37,772 nucleotides of DNA from Flexithrix dorotheae DSM 6795 (GTDB taxonomy: Bacteria; Bacteroidota; Bacteroidia; Cytophagales; Flammeovirgaceae). This document shows positions 1-8,734 of this stretch, in pieces. The first letter of the stretch is position 1. Each line of letters opens with the position of its first letter. Location: NCBI RefSeq assembly GCF_000379765.1, contig NZ_KB903466.1, positions 1 through 37,772 on the forward strand, read 5' to 3'. The notes under the pieces were generated by a model that saw only the letters and a list, made by a program, of their open reading frames with translations, searched no databases and was not told where the DNA came from. The position numbers and the translations under genes are program-made.

Positions 1-675
1 GAAGAAAGTAATGAGATTTTTGGAGTTCGCAATGATGGTTATTTTAATCTTGATCATGATTTTATTGGCCTTGGATGGTTAAAACGGCAAATAACAAGAG
101 CATTGGCTACCAAAGGGAAAGAACGAGCTGAATTGCTGGAAATGATCCTTCATTACCAGGAACCGGGAGAAGGAGGCTTTTATGATAATCTTGGTACTCA
201 AAACCCTGCACCAAATGTAGTTTTTGGTTATCCGTATGATCACGGCCAGCCTTATGTAGCGGACATGCTTTCTGAAGGGAACAGGCCTAGCCAACGGTCC
301 ATGCATTTTACCCAGGATGAGGAACAGGGGGTTACCTTGCATTATGAAAATTTAGAATCTGATGCACAATACAAAATCAGATTTACGCTGGTAAGGCCAT
401 GGTTTCAGGAAAGGTATGCCATGCGCATGAATCAAAAGGGAGAGTCGATTTATGCCGATGGAGAACTATTGGCAGACGAACTTGAACTGCCCTTACAGAT
501 GAGTGATTTCTTTACCTTTAAAATTCCTCCACAAACGACTAAGGATGGAAAACTGACGATTTCCTTTAAAAAAGCTGCTGATGTGGCCAATGGGGATCGG
601 GTGAGTGTTGAACAATGGCGAAATTCCGGTGGTTGGGGTACCATGGTATCGGAGGTCTGGCTAATTAAAGAATAA
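1..675 (+). CDS. C-terminal part of a large unidentified protein (5' end outside window)
   Basis: The reading frame is open from the first base, so the gene starts upstream of the window; 224 codons are visible. An internal TTG at 103 could act as a start, but the upstream codons read as continuous protein, so I treat this as a 3' fragment. Visible features are a motif EPGEGGFYDNLG near residue 55 and, from about residue 100, alternating hydrophobic strands ending in SVEQWRNSGGWGT and SEVWLIKE. That end looks like a beta-sandwich of the kind appended to large secreted glycan-active proteins of Bacteroidota and Planctomycetes. I cannot name the family. The gene converges on the GH20 gene and is followed by a long hairpin and a T-tailed hairpin. 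The coding call is sure; the function is unknown. Confidence 0.85.
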   Translation, partial: EESNEIFGVRNDGYFNLDHDFIGLGWLKRQITRALATKGKERAELLEMILHYQEPGEGGFYDNLGTQNPAPNVVFGYPYDHGQPYVADMLSEGNRPSQRSMHFTQDEEQGVTLHYENLESDAQYKIRFTLVRPWFQERYAMRMNQKGESIYADGELLADELELPLQMSDFFTFKIPPQTTKDGKLTISFKKAADVANGDRVSVEQWRNSGGWGTMVSEVWLIKE

Positions 676-699
676 GGGTGGCCTCATTGGAGAGGTCCT

Positions 700-745
700 C
701 TGATTTTTAATCTTATGGCAATACTGCCATAAGATTAAGAATCAG
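700..745. repeat. 21-bp inverted repeat with a 4-base loop
   Basis: The arms 700-720 and 725-745 pair over 21 base pairs, with one T-G wobble, around the loop ATAC. The element lies between two convergent genes (stop at 675; GH20 stop at 877), but no T tract flanks it on either side. It is therefore not a classical intrinsic terminator. It could protect mRNA 3' ends or be a dispersed palindromic element. Confidence 0.8.
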
Positions 746-776
746 TCACCGTCTAAACTACCCTTTGATTTGTTAT

Positions 777-807
777 AAAATGAGCGTTTTTAATTTCTCA
801 TTTTTTT
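777..807 (+). terminator. probable intrinsic terminator after the first gene
   Basis: The 8-bp arms AAAATGAG (777-784) and CTCATTTT (797-804) flank a 12-base loop, and three further T follow, giving a seven-T run in total. The element is about 100 bases past the forward stop codon. The stem is AT-rich and the call is moderate. Confidence 0.5.
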
Positions 808-876
808 GGAAAACCACTAAAATTAAATTTAGTATAAGCAACTGATAGTGAGTTATATAAGTTAAATTTAATTGGA

Positions 877-3519
877 TCAATTTACTTCAATTGATCTGCT
901 GGATCGACCGGAATGATCAACAGCTACCAATTTGACTCTGCTACCCACCTCTACTTTTATCGGTTGTTGGTATAATTGGCTTTTTTCATTTGGCTCACTT
1001 CCGTCCAGAGAATAATGAATTTTGAGTCCGGGGTATTCCACATTAGCTTTTAGGATGCCATCTTCAATCACAGCTCCAGGAGTAGGAATACGGTAATTGT
1101 AGCCATTATTTAAATAGCTAAGACGTGGCAATTCTTTTTGAGCCAGTAGGTTTACAAAAACATTCCATTCTTTTTGTTGGAGGGCATTACGCCTTACCTC
1201 ATCATTTTCATTTTCCCAAGTTCTCTCATCAGTCCATGCACTTTCGGCAAAACCCATAAGCTTTGGCAAATAGTAATATTCCAGCATGTCTCTCCCTTTA
1301 ATGGTTTCACTCCAGATCTGAGCTTCAATACCCAAAATGTTTTTATAGGCTTCAGGTTTTAATCTTTCCCATTCATAAGTGGAATTGTCACCAGGTTTAA
1401 TTTCTGCAATATCTACTTTTTTATCCCCCTTGGTTTCTGTTCTTAAAACCCTGATATCCTGACCCATAGCCGTATTCAAGGTAGTTCGGAACATGTTATA
1501 GGGAGAAAAAGTCCAGTTATCCTTTTCATTGATAAATCCTGCCCAATAAAGCCCTGGTTCTTTAGGATCTTTGTTATAAGCGAGATCAAAATAAAAATTG
1601 GAAACATTACACAAAACCACCGGATAGCCGGCATTAGCCAATTTATAACCAATATCAGGGTAATCGAAAAGGTTATTCCAGATATAAGGAACCACATTTT
1701 TATCCACAAATTCCGGGTTGGGTTCATATCCCCCCTCGGGTAATTTCTTTAGGGCTACTTCCTCCCAGCCATGCCATTCCAGTTCTTTATCTGCAAGTCT
1801 TTCGGTCATTGTCTTAATGAAATATGCATGAAGTTCATGGTGATTTTTTATTTCAGGATGTTGTTTCATGAATTCAGCTACTAAAGGAGAACCAGTCCAG
1901 GCTCCTTCAGGTACTTCATCCCCACCCATGTGGAATATAGGCATAGGAATACCAGCTTCCTGATACATGGAAATGATATCCTCCACTACTTTTTCGTAAA
2001 AATGGTAAGCAGATTCCTGTACTACACATACTACATTGTCTTTATAACACTGTGCGGAAAGAAAGCTGGAGGTATCATCAGGATCAGAAAGTAGAAATTC
2101 CTTTGCTTCTTCTGGTTTTCCTTCTTTCATTAATCGCTCATATCTATAATCCATGGCCTTAATAGCGGCCCTGGCATGGCCGGGAAAATTAACTTCAGGA
2201 ATCACTTGTATATGCCTTTCTTTGGCGTATTTTATTATTTCAATAAAATCCTGCCGGGTATAATAACCATGCCCATGTTTGTCCGGATCATCGGCAAAAG
2301 GCCCTGATCCGTAACCGGGATGTAACACGCTATTCTTATAAGAAGAAGTATGTTTTCTTACTGCTCCAATTTCAGTCAATTCTGGTAAGCCTTCAATTTC
2401 AAGTCGCCAACCTTCATCCTCTGTGAGATAAAACAAGAAATGGTTGAGCTTATAAAATGCCATAGCATCTAAAAGCCGCATAATGGTTTCTTTAGTTTGG
2501 AAATTCCGGCCTACATCCAGATGAAGGCTTCGGAAGGCAAATCTGGGGGCATCAGAAATTTCCTGGCATTTTATTAAAACAGGAGCTCCCTGATTTTGAA
2601 AAGCCTCAATAGGGATTAAAGCTCTCAAGCTCTGAATCCCATAAAATACACCAGCCGGATCTGATCCGGTAATATCAATTTTTCCCAGACTAATGTTTAA
2701 TTCATAAGCTTCTTCCTTAGTGTCATTAACCGTCAGCTCCTTGATATTTAAAGTGATTTTTTTGCTTGCTGATCCGCCTTCCTGTAAAGCAAGATCCAAC
2801 CCCAAATCTTCTTTTAGCTTATTTTTAAGAAATTTAGCCTCGTTTTCAGTACCCTCTCCGAATACAATAACAAAATCTTTTGTCAATGATAAATTATCAT
2901 TTTTTTCTACCTTTTTTACCGGAGATGGAATTATGGCATTCAATTGCTCTGCTGGGATTTGAGAAACCTCCTGGTTGGATCTATACAGGTATTCCGCAGT
3001 GGGGATAGGATCAAAATCATTTGTATTTCTATTGATTTGTTCAGGTTTGGTAAATGGGGTGAAGGAAACATTTTTCACTTCCTTGATTTCTTTTTCATCC
3101 CCGTTGTCATCATAAAAAACAAAATACAATCCCAGAGGACGGTCAGTTTCTTTGATTACGGCCTCTATACCTTTATACAGAATTTCTACACTTTCACCTT
3201 CGGTGAGTTTAAAATCGGTATTTGGTTTTAGTTTATACCAATCGCCATTCAGGTGCTCAACAGTAGCAGGCTGGGGTTCAGGAGTTGGAACAATAGTACG
3301 AGGGGCGATATTAAAAAATAGCGCCCAGTTTTCCTGGTCTAAATCAAATCCACCCTGATGCGAAAGGGTAAATTTTGCCTCAAAAACATCCGGTTCTCCT
3401 GTAAAATTGGTAACGAGTTCCCAATGAACATCTATTTCTGGACTAATTGTTTCAGAACTATTACAACTAATAAATATAGGTATTGAGATAAAAAAAATTA
3501 AAAAGGTATTTATTCGCAT
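877..3519 (-). CDS. beta-N-acetylhexosaminidase, GH20 family, lipoprotein
   Basis: An 880-residue secreted exo-hydrolase expected to remove terminal beta-linked GlcNAc/GalNAc from glycans or chitin oligomers. Residues 1-19 form a lipoprotein signal ending FISC, with C19 as the likely lipidated residue. About 28-160 resembles the chitobiase N-terminal carbohydrate-binding domain, 195-320 the GH20b alpha/beta domain, and 325-790 the catalytic TIM barrel. HMGGDEVPEG at 530-539 carries the acid/base pair D534-E535 of substrate-assisted GH20 enzymes. The end (about 810-880, with YSLDGSEPN) matches the chitobiase C-terminal domain. Length fits the multidomain chitobiase type. The ATG at 3519 gives a good signal peptide. 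The gene is divergent from the aldolase cluster, with 234 bases between the starts. Substrate is inferred from family. Confidence 0.95.
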   Translation of the reverse strand: MRINTFLIFFISIPIFISCNSSETISPEIDVHWELVTNFTGEPDVFEAKFTLSHQGGFDLDQENWALFFNIAPRTIVPTPEPQPATVEHLNGDWYKLKPNTDFKLTEGESVEILYKGIEAVIKETDRPLGLYFVFYDDNGDEKEIKEVKNVSFTPFTKPEQINRNTNDFDPIPTAEYLYRSNQEVSQIPAEQLNAIIPSPVKKVEKNDNLSLTKDFVIVFGEGTENEAKFLKNKLKEDLGLDLALQEGGSASKKITLNIKELTVNDTKEEAYELNISLGKIDITGSDPAGVFYGIQSLRALIPIEAFQNQGAPVLIKCQEISDAPRFAFRSLHLDVGRNFQTKETIMRLLDAMAFYKLNHFLFYLTEDEGWRLEIEGLPELTEIGAVRKHTSSYKNSVLHPGYGSGPFADDPDKHGHGYYTRQDFIEIIKYAKERHIQVIPEVNFPGHARAAIKAMDYRYERLMKEGKPEEAKEFLLSDPDDTSSFLSAQCYKDNVVCVVQESAYHFYEKVVEDIISMYQEAGIPMPIFHMGGDEVPEGAWTGSPLVAEFMKQHPEIKNHHELHAYFIKTMTERLADKELEWHGWEEVALKKLPEGGYEPNPEFVDKNVVPYIWNNLFDYPDIGYKLANAGYPVVLCNVSNFYFDLAYNKDPKEPGLYWAGFINEKDNWTFSPYNMFRTTLNTAMGQDIRVLRTETKGDKKVDIAEIKPGDNSTYEWERLKPEAYKNILGIEAQIWSETIKGRDMLEYYYLPKLMGFAESAWTDERTWENENDEVRRNALQQKEWNVFVNLLAQKELPRLSYLNNGYNYRIPTPGAVIEDGILKANVEYPGLKIHYSLDGSEPNEKSQLYQQPIKVEVGSRVKLVAVDHSGRSSRSIEVN

Positions 3520-3534
3520 GATATCAATTGATTG

Positions 3535-3555
3535 GTATACTCAAACTGTATACTC
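3535..3555. promoter_or_regulatory. direct repeat of GTATACTC in the GH20/aldolase divergent promoter region
   Basis: Two copies of GTATACTC lie at 3535-3542 and 3548-3555, 13 bases apart from start to start. Each contains the palindrome GTATAC. They sit 16-36 bases upstream of the GH20 start codon in the intergenic region shared with the forward cluster. This is a plausible operator for an unknown regulator; no promoter element was identified with confidence. Confidence 0.3.
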
Positions 3556-3753
3556 TAATCTACATTAAAAAGACTACTATCCAATTCAATAGTTAAGAGC
3601 AGGCTTAAATTTAATCCTTTCGACAGCAAAATGACATTTGTAAATGAACGTCACCCCAGTACTTCCTGCAAAAAATGTAAAATCCTGATAGTACAATGCC
3701 TATTGCCCTGAGTATAATTAGGTAAGATGTTAATAAAAATACACAAATAAGGA

Positions 3754-4581
3754 ATGTCAGGTTTTCAAAAGAATGATTTAAAACAAAAACTGCTTCGGGG
3801 GGAAATTGTCTACGGAACTTGTATTACCGTTAATGCTCCAAGATGGCCTGATCTTGTGGCAAATGCCAAGCTTGATTTTGTTTTTTTAGATACAGAACAT
3901 ATCTGTCTGGACCGCACTGAACTTTCAAAAATGTGTTTTACCTATCGGGCTTTAGGACTTACACCAATTGTACGTATCTTACAGCCTAATCCTAACAGGG
4001 CAAGCCAGGTTATGGATGACGGAGCCATAGGAGTGATTGCCCCTTACCTGGAAAATGTAGATGAGATTAAGGAACTTATTGGGGCTACTAAATTTCGCCC
4101 TTTGAAAGGGAAAAAGTTGAAAGAAATTTTAGCAGGAAAAGCCATTTTAACTCCAGAGTTAGAATCCTATCTTGATCGGTACAATCACGGAAATTTATGT
4201 ATTGCCAATATAGAAAGCATTCCAGCAGTTGAGCAGCTTGACCATCTTTTATCAATGGAAGGATTAGATGGAGTATTTATCGGTCCGCATGACCTTTCGA
4301 TCAACATGGGAATTCCTGAGCAGTATGACCATCCCGAATTCATCAAAACTGTAAAAACGATTATTCATAAAGCCCGAAAACACACGCTTGGAGTAGGAAT
4401 TCATTTTTCCCTGGAACCAGAGCGCCAACTTGACTGGATAAAGGAAGGGGTTAATATTGTCATTCATAGTTCTGATATGGCTCTTTTTAGTCAGAAACTT
4501 AAGGCTGATATGGCTAAACTAAAATCATTGGATAAAAATCAACAAAAGGAAGGTGGAACCTCTCCTTCAATTACTATTTAA
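3754..4581 (+). CDS. HpcH/HpaI-type aldolase (class II 2-keto-3-deoxy sugar acid aldolase-like)
   Basis: A 275-residue cytoplasmic enzyme of the HpcH/HpaI aldolase/citrate lyase family. These TIM-barrel, metal-dependent enzymes split 2-keto-3-deoxy acids into pyruvate and an aldehyde. Residues matching those of HpaI are visible: H49 in DTEH (46-49), R74 in VRILQP, E154 in NIESIP and D180 in GPHDLS, the last two being metal ligands. The segment KFRPLKGK (113-120) replaces the Gly/Arg-rich loop of HpaI, so the substrate may differ; rhamnonate- or hexuronate-type keto acids are possible but unproven. AAATAAGGA just before the ATG could serve as ribosome binding site. It is first in a forward cluster, 21 bases before the next gene, which suggests sugar-acid breakdown alongside glycan hydrolysis. 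Confidence 0.9.
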   Translation: MSGFQKNDLKQKLLRGEIVYGTCITVNAPRWPDLVANAKLDFVFLDTEHICLDRTELSKMCFTYRALGLTPIVRILQPNPNRASQVMDDGAIGVIAPYLENVDEIKELIGATKFRPLKGKKLKEILAGKAILTPELESYLDRYNHGNLCIANIESIPAVEQLDHLLSMEGLDGVFIGPHDLSINMGIPEQYDHPEFIKTVKTIIHKARKHTLGVGIHFSLEPERQLDWIKEGVNIVIHSSDMALFSQKLKADMAKLKSLDKNQQKEGGTSPSITI

Positions 4582-4602
4582 GCTAGATTTTTCAAATTTA
4601 AT

Positions 4603-6738
4603 ATGATGAGAATATTTACAATTATAATACTGTTAGGGCTATTTATTTTCCCCAAAGCACAGGGACAAAATGATCAAGTGTTTGCACAAGATGTAGCCAT
4701 TGTACACGGAAAGACACAAAACTTACCGGAAAAGTCCATCGACAAAATAATGCTTCAGGAGGGAAAGCCGGTTATTTTAATTTCAGGAGAATGGATGTCC
4801 TATGATGGAAATATCTGGGAAAAATATAAAGGCAAAATAAAGGAGGGGACAACCACAAATTATCCACTTCCTGCGGATACCAAGAAAATTTTAAGTAGTG
4901 TGGAATATGATGAAGGCATAGTCCTGGGGTGTGAAAATGGCTTATTTATTTCTGATAAAAGTAAGAAAAAATTCCTACCGCTTTATCCGCAGGATGAAAA
5001 TTATAGTTGGAATCCAACCTATGTTGGGGCTTTAGCAGTAGATACTCAGGGAAATCTTTGGGTAGGTATGCAGGAAGGTGTTGGGAAATTCGATGGTGAA
5101 AACTGGAAATTATTTACCGGGCAGGAAGGGCTTCCTTACCATAACTTTACTTGTGCTGCTGCCGGCCCTGATGGTGAAGTCTGGTTTGGGACTAAAAAAG
5201 GAGCCATCCGGGTAAAAGATAATTACTTTTATTACAGGGCAAGCCGCAGGTGGCTTCCCGATGATTGTGTAAATGGCATTGTGGTAGATGAGAAGGGCAC
5301 TGCCTGGATTGCCACTCAAAAAGGGGTAAGTCAGATCAATACTACAGCGATGACTTATGAAGAAAAAGCTGATTATTTCATAAATCAGGTGGAGGAAAGA
5401 CATAACCGGATAGGTTTTATCTGTCAAAGTGATCTGACCAAACAATTTGATATTACTTCTTCAAGACTCGATATTTCTGATAATGATGGGTTGTATACTG
5501 CGATGTATGGTTCTTCCATGGCTTATCGATATGCTTTGACAGGAGATAAAAAAGCAAGGGAATTGGCAGTCAGGAGTTTCTATGCATGTAAGTGGCTGGT
5601 GGATATTACCCACGAACCCGGTTTTCCTGCAAGGGTAATTATTCCAATTGACTGGCGGGACCCGGTAAATGAGCAATATAATCAGGAATATAACAAACGA
5701 CATCAAAAGACCGATCCTTTTTGGAAGGACATTTATCCCAGATTTCCTGAAAGTAAGGATGGAAAATACAGGTGGAAATGCGATACCAGCTCAGATGAAT
5801 TGGCAGGTCATTATTTTTATTACGGAATCTTTTATGATCTTGTAGCTGAAACTGAACAGGAAAAGGCGGATGTTAGAAAGGTAGTGGCAGATATTACAGA
5901 TCATTTGATCCGTCATGGGTTTTGCCTTGTAGATTATGATGGAAAACCAACCCGATGGGCTAATTTTCAACCAGAGTACTTTAATTCTGTTTGGGGTTGG
6001 GAACAACGGGGACTAAACTCTATGATGATGCTTTCTTTTTTAAATGTGGCCAGTCATGTTACCGGAGATCCTAAATATGAAGAAGTGGCTAAAATGCTAC
6101 GTGACAAACACGATTATCATATCAATTCCATGCATGCCAAGGAGTTTTTTCCTCCAGGAAATGCAGTTCCCTGGGATAATAACCTTTGCTTGATGAGCTT
6201 TTATGGATTGATCAATTATGAAAAAGATCCTGAGCTTCAAATCATGTATAGAAATGCACTTGAAAATGCCTGGTTGCATATCAGTAAACAAAAAAATGCT
6301 TTTTGGGATGGCTTATATGGGGCATTAGCCAATTCTTTTACAGAAAAAATTGAAACAGGATATTTTGAAGGAAAGGAATTATTTTCTGAAAACCCTCTGT
6401 TTGCCGATGCCGCTTTGAAGCAATTTGGAAAAAGTAGTATGGATACAAAATACATTGAAGAAACCCTTCAGCGAATTCCTCTGGATCTGATTGGCTATCC
6501 TGTAGATAATTCTCATCGCCTGGATGTAGTTATGGACCCCACACCAGGCCAGGCTTCAGGCATGGGTTGGCGAACAGATAGCTATGCATTGCCCATTGAT
6601 GAGCGAGGCCATGTGCGACTTGACAGGGATGCATTTGCCATCATTTATTCTGAAGGAAATGGCTATGCGGAACATGAAGGAACTTTTTACCTTTTGCCTT
6701 ATTATCTGGCTCTGTATCATCAATTAATTGAAAAATAA
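4603..6738 (+). CDS. secreted beta-propeller / alpha-toroid fusion protein
   Basis: A 711-residue exported protein. Residues 1-21 are a signal peptide ending KAQGQ. Residues about 95-250 carry blades of the two-component-regulator propeller type: NLWVGMQEGVGKFDG (151-165), EVWFGTKKGAIRV (192-204) and TAWIATQKGVSQI (233-245). From about 255 to the end the protein is rich in Trp, Tyr and His and in regular helices, resembling the (alpha/alpha)6 toroid of glycosidases and polysaccharide lyases, with conserved-looking segments VIIPIDWRDP, WGWEQRGLNSMM and PGNAVPWDNNLCL. No histidine kinase or DNA-binding domain is present, so this is not a hybrid two-component sensor. I infer a periplasmic carbohydrate-active or binding role; the exact family is not recognised. 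The gene is coupled to the aldolase by a 21-base gap. An ATG three bases downstream (4606) is equally possible as start. Confidence 0.8.
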   Translation: MMRIFTIIILLGLFIFPKAQGQNDQVFAQDVAIVHGKTQNLPEKSIDKIMLQEGKPVILISGEWMSYDGNIWEKYKGKIKEGTTTNYPLPADTKKILSSVEYDEGIVLGCENGLFISDKSKKKFLPLYPQDENYSWNPTYVGALAVDTQGNLWVGMQEGVGKFDGENWKLFTGQEGLPYHNFTCAAAGPDGEVWFGTKKGAIRVKDNYFYYRASRRWLPDDCVNGIVVDEKGTAWIATQKGVSQINTTAMTYEEKADYFINQVEERHNRIGFICQSDLTKQFDITSSRLDISDNDGLYTAMYGSSMAYRYALTGDKKARELAVRSFYACKWLVDITHEPGFPARVIIPIDWRDPVNEQYNQEYNKRHQKTDPFWKDIYPRFPESKDGKYRWKCDTSSDELAGHYFYYGIFYDLVAETEQEKADVRKVVADITDHLIRHGFCLVDYDGKPTRWANFQPEYFNSVWGWEQRGLNSMMMLSFLNVASHVTGDPKYEEVAKMLRDKHDYHINSMHAKEFFPPGNAVPWDNNLCLMSFYGLINYEKDPELQIMYRNALENAWLHISKQKNAFWDGLYGALANSFTEKIETGYFEGKELFSENPLFADAALKQFGKSSMDTKYIEETLQRIPLDLIGYPVDNSHRLDVVMDPTPGQASGMGWRTDSYALPIDERGHVRLDRDAFAIIYSEGNGYAEHEGTFYLLPYYLALYHQLIEK

Positions 6739-6802
6739 ACCTAAGCAAAGCATAGTGATCTAAAAAAAAATTGAAATACATAAAAGACTAATAAATCTCA
6801 TA

Positions 6803-8155
6803 ATGAATCAAAAAATTGCCTTTTTTGCCTTATTTTCAGGTTTTATACTATTGCTTGGATTTAGATTTAAAAGCGTTCAGGAAATATCCAAATATCAATA
6901 CCCGCATCATGTCAATATTTCTTGGGCAACCGATCCTTCCACCAGCCAGTCAGTGAACTGGCGTACCAGTGAATTACAAAAGGAAGGTTATGTAGAATAT
7001 ATTGAAGCGGTAGCTACACCTTTTTTTAAGGAAAAGGTAAAATCCATTAAAGCTGAAAGTGATTCCCATCCGGCAGACGATGGGCTTTGGAATTACCACA
7101 GTGTAAATATTCCGGATTTAAAACCCAATACCATGTATTCTTACAGGGTAGGCAATGGTAATTTCTGGTCCGAATGGGCGGAATTTCGAACGGCTACGGG
7201 AGAAAATGAAAAATTTAATTTTCTTTATTTTGGCGATGTGCAAAGAGATATTATTTCCCTTGGAAGCAGAACTATCCGCCAGGCAGTTTTGACAAGGCCT
7301 GATGCTAAATTTTTGCTTTTTGGTGGAGATATGGTCCATAGGGGTGGCCTGAATAAGGAAAACTGGAATGAGTTTTTCCAGACAGGAGGTTGGGCTTTTC
7401 AGAATTTTCCGATTGTAGGAACTCCGGGAAACCATGAACACCTTATTGCTAAAAGTGGAGAAAATTTATCAGCACATTGGGGCTTGAATTTTACCTTTCC
7501 CCTCAATGGACCTGAGGGCCATGAAGAAGAAACCTTTTATATAGATTACAACAATATCCGGGTAATTTCCCTAAACCTATGCCGATATAAATACCCGGAA
7601 GATCGGGCCACAATTCTAAAGTGGACAGAAGAACGATTGAAAGAATTTACGGGTGACTGGGTATTCATTACACACCACTATGCCATGGATGCTTCCGCAC
7701 GAAATAGAAAGCCAGGAATTAGGTTTCCCGATTTCAAGGAATTGTATGAAAAATATAATGTGCCTATTATCCTGACAGGCCATGAGCATTTATATGCCAG
7801 GGGTAGAATGGACGGGAAATTTCCGATTTATGTGGTTTCTGTCTCAGGACCATTTCAAAATGCCATACAATTTGGAGACTGGATTGAAAGAGCGGGTACC
7901 TCTTTACAGTTGTATCAGGATATTGAGGTTTCCCCGGATAAAATTCACTATGTGACCAAAACTGTGACCGGAGAGATATATGATGAATTTACCATTCAGA
8001 AGGATAAAAAAGGGAAATTAATTTTTACTGAAAGCAAAAATTTGGGACCAGAATCGTTATTTCCTCCAATAAATTTTGGAAACAGATATAATCAACAATT
8101 AGTTGATACCTGGGAAAAGGATAAAAATGATTACCTCAGTAAAAAGAATAAATAG
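6803..8155 (+). CDS. secreted purple-acid-phosphatase-like metallophosphoesterase
   Basis: A 450-residue exported protein. Residues 1-20 are a hydrophobic export signal. About 34-131 is an Fn3-like domain of the purple acid phosphatase N-terminal type, ending in SWAEFRT-like strands. About 137-345 is the calcineurin-like metallophosphoesterase core with D145 (FGDVQ), D176 (GGDMVH), N210-H211 (GNHEH), H291/H292 (THHY), H327 and H329 (GHEHLYARG). The Tyr that gives true purple acid phosphatases their colour (GDxxY) is His179 here, so a di-iron(III)/M(II) centre of the purple type is doubtful. Likely a periplasmic phosphomonoesterase or phosphodiesterase. It follows the propeller gene by 64 bases, is probably in the same transcript, and is followed by a stable hairpin. 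Confidence 0.9.
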   Translation: MNQKIAFFALFSGFILLLGFRFKSVQEISKYQYPHHVNISWATDPSTSQSVNWRTSELQKEGYVEYIEAVATPFFKEKVKSIKAESDSHPADDGLWNYHSVNIPDLKPNTMYSYRVGNGNFWSEWAEFRTATGENEKFNFLYFGDVQRDIISLGSRTIRQAVLTRPDAKFLLFGGDMVHRGGLNKENWNEFFQTGGWAFQNFPIVGTPGNHEHLIAKSGENLSAHWGLNFTFPLNGPEGHEEETFYIDYNNIRVISLNLCRYKYPEDRATILKWTEERLKEFTGDWVFITHHYAMDASARNRKPGIRFPDFKELYEKYNVPIILTGHEHLYARGRMDGKFPIYVVSVSGPFQNAIQFGDWIERAGTSLQLYQDIEVSPDKIHYVTKTVTGEIYDEFTIQKDKKGKLIFTESKNLGPESLFPPINFGNRYNQQLVDTWEKDKNDYLSKKNK

Positions 8156-8220
8156 GATCATTGGTTTGAGACTATTAAATTTTTTTAGGAAATTTTTCTA
8201 GTTTGGAATAACCTTACTAA

Positions 8221-8262
8221 AAACAGGTGCAAGTGTTTTGTGATGGACATTTGCACTTGTTT
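8221..8262 (+). terminator. stem-loop after the phosphoesterase gene
   Basis: The 15-base arms 8221-8235 and 8248-8262 pair fully, with two G-T wobbles, around a 12-base loop. The 3' arm ends in TTGTTT but no further T tract follows. The position, 65 bases past the stop, fits a transcript end. Termination strength is uncertain. Confidence 0.55.
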
Positions 8263-8499
8263 AAGTAGTAATTCAAAATTAATCGTGAATTATTTTGCCA
8301 TAAAAGACTGATAGAGAGATTATTATTCCTCTGAAATAATAGTACCCGGTATGGAGTACCCGGTGTGGAGCACGGGTGCCTAAAAAGTGGTAGCCCAATT
8401 ATTTACAGCCCTTTATTTTCGCCTCAAGCTTTGTTTGCCCTATTAATTAAATTAATCTGGTCAGGGAAAGCAGCATCAGGTTAAGCCTCCCTAAAAAAC

Positions 8500-8643
8500 A
8501 TGATCAATACCTGGGAAACACCAGAAAAGCAGGGCCTTTTTTACGGAAATGTTTGTGGAGAAGTAATTGTAAAAGGAGGATATGATTCGGGTGGCATAGG
8601 CCTGGCTTCTCCCGAATTAGATTACATTTTGTTGTATTGTTGA
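8500..8643 (+). pseudogene. 47-codon ORF, possible remnant of a larger secreted protein
   Basis: ATG at 8500, TGA at 8641. The translation contains LFYGNVCGEVIVKGG and GLASPELDYILLY, which read like strands of a beta-rich domain rather than random sequence. The same frame is open upstream from about 8380 to a single TAA at 8482, so a longer gene interrupted by a stop is possible. There is no signal peptide and no clear ribosome binding site. It could equally be chance, and I cannot assign a family. Confidence 0.25.
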
Positions 8644-8734
8644 AGTCATTTTCTAATTTTAGGCATTCTATCCACTTTTATTTCTAAATTTATAGGTTTA
8701 AAAAATTTGAAAGTTTCAGAGAAGAAAACATTAT

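Larger units (their letters stand above)
8156..8734. other. gene-poor interval with short repeats and a possible relic ORF
   Basis: This 579-base stretch between the phosphoesterase and sigma factor genes holds three things: the hairpin at 8221-8262, a tandem pair of near-identical 14-mers at 8342-8355 and 8356-8369 followed by GCACGGGTGCC (8370-8380), and a 47-codon ORF at 8500-8643. The promoter of the downstream sigma operon should lie in the last 150 bases, but no confident -33/-7 pair was seen. Confidence 0.6.

Noticed and set aside
2720-3358. Three forward ORFs of 68-95 codons opposite the GH20 gene
   Set aside because: They are antisense shadows of a well-supported gene and show no protein-like features of their own.
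8342-8380. CRISPR-like repeats
   Set aside because: Only two adjacent 14-mers without spacers, and no cas gene in the window.
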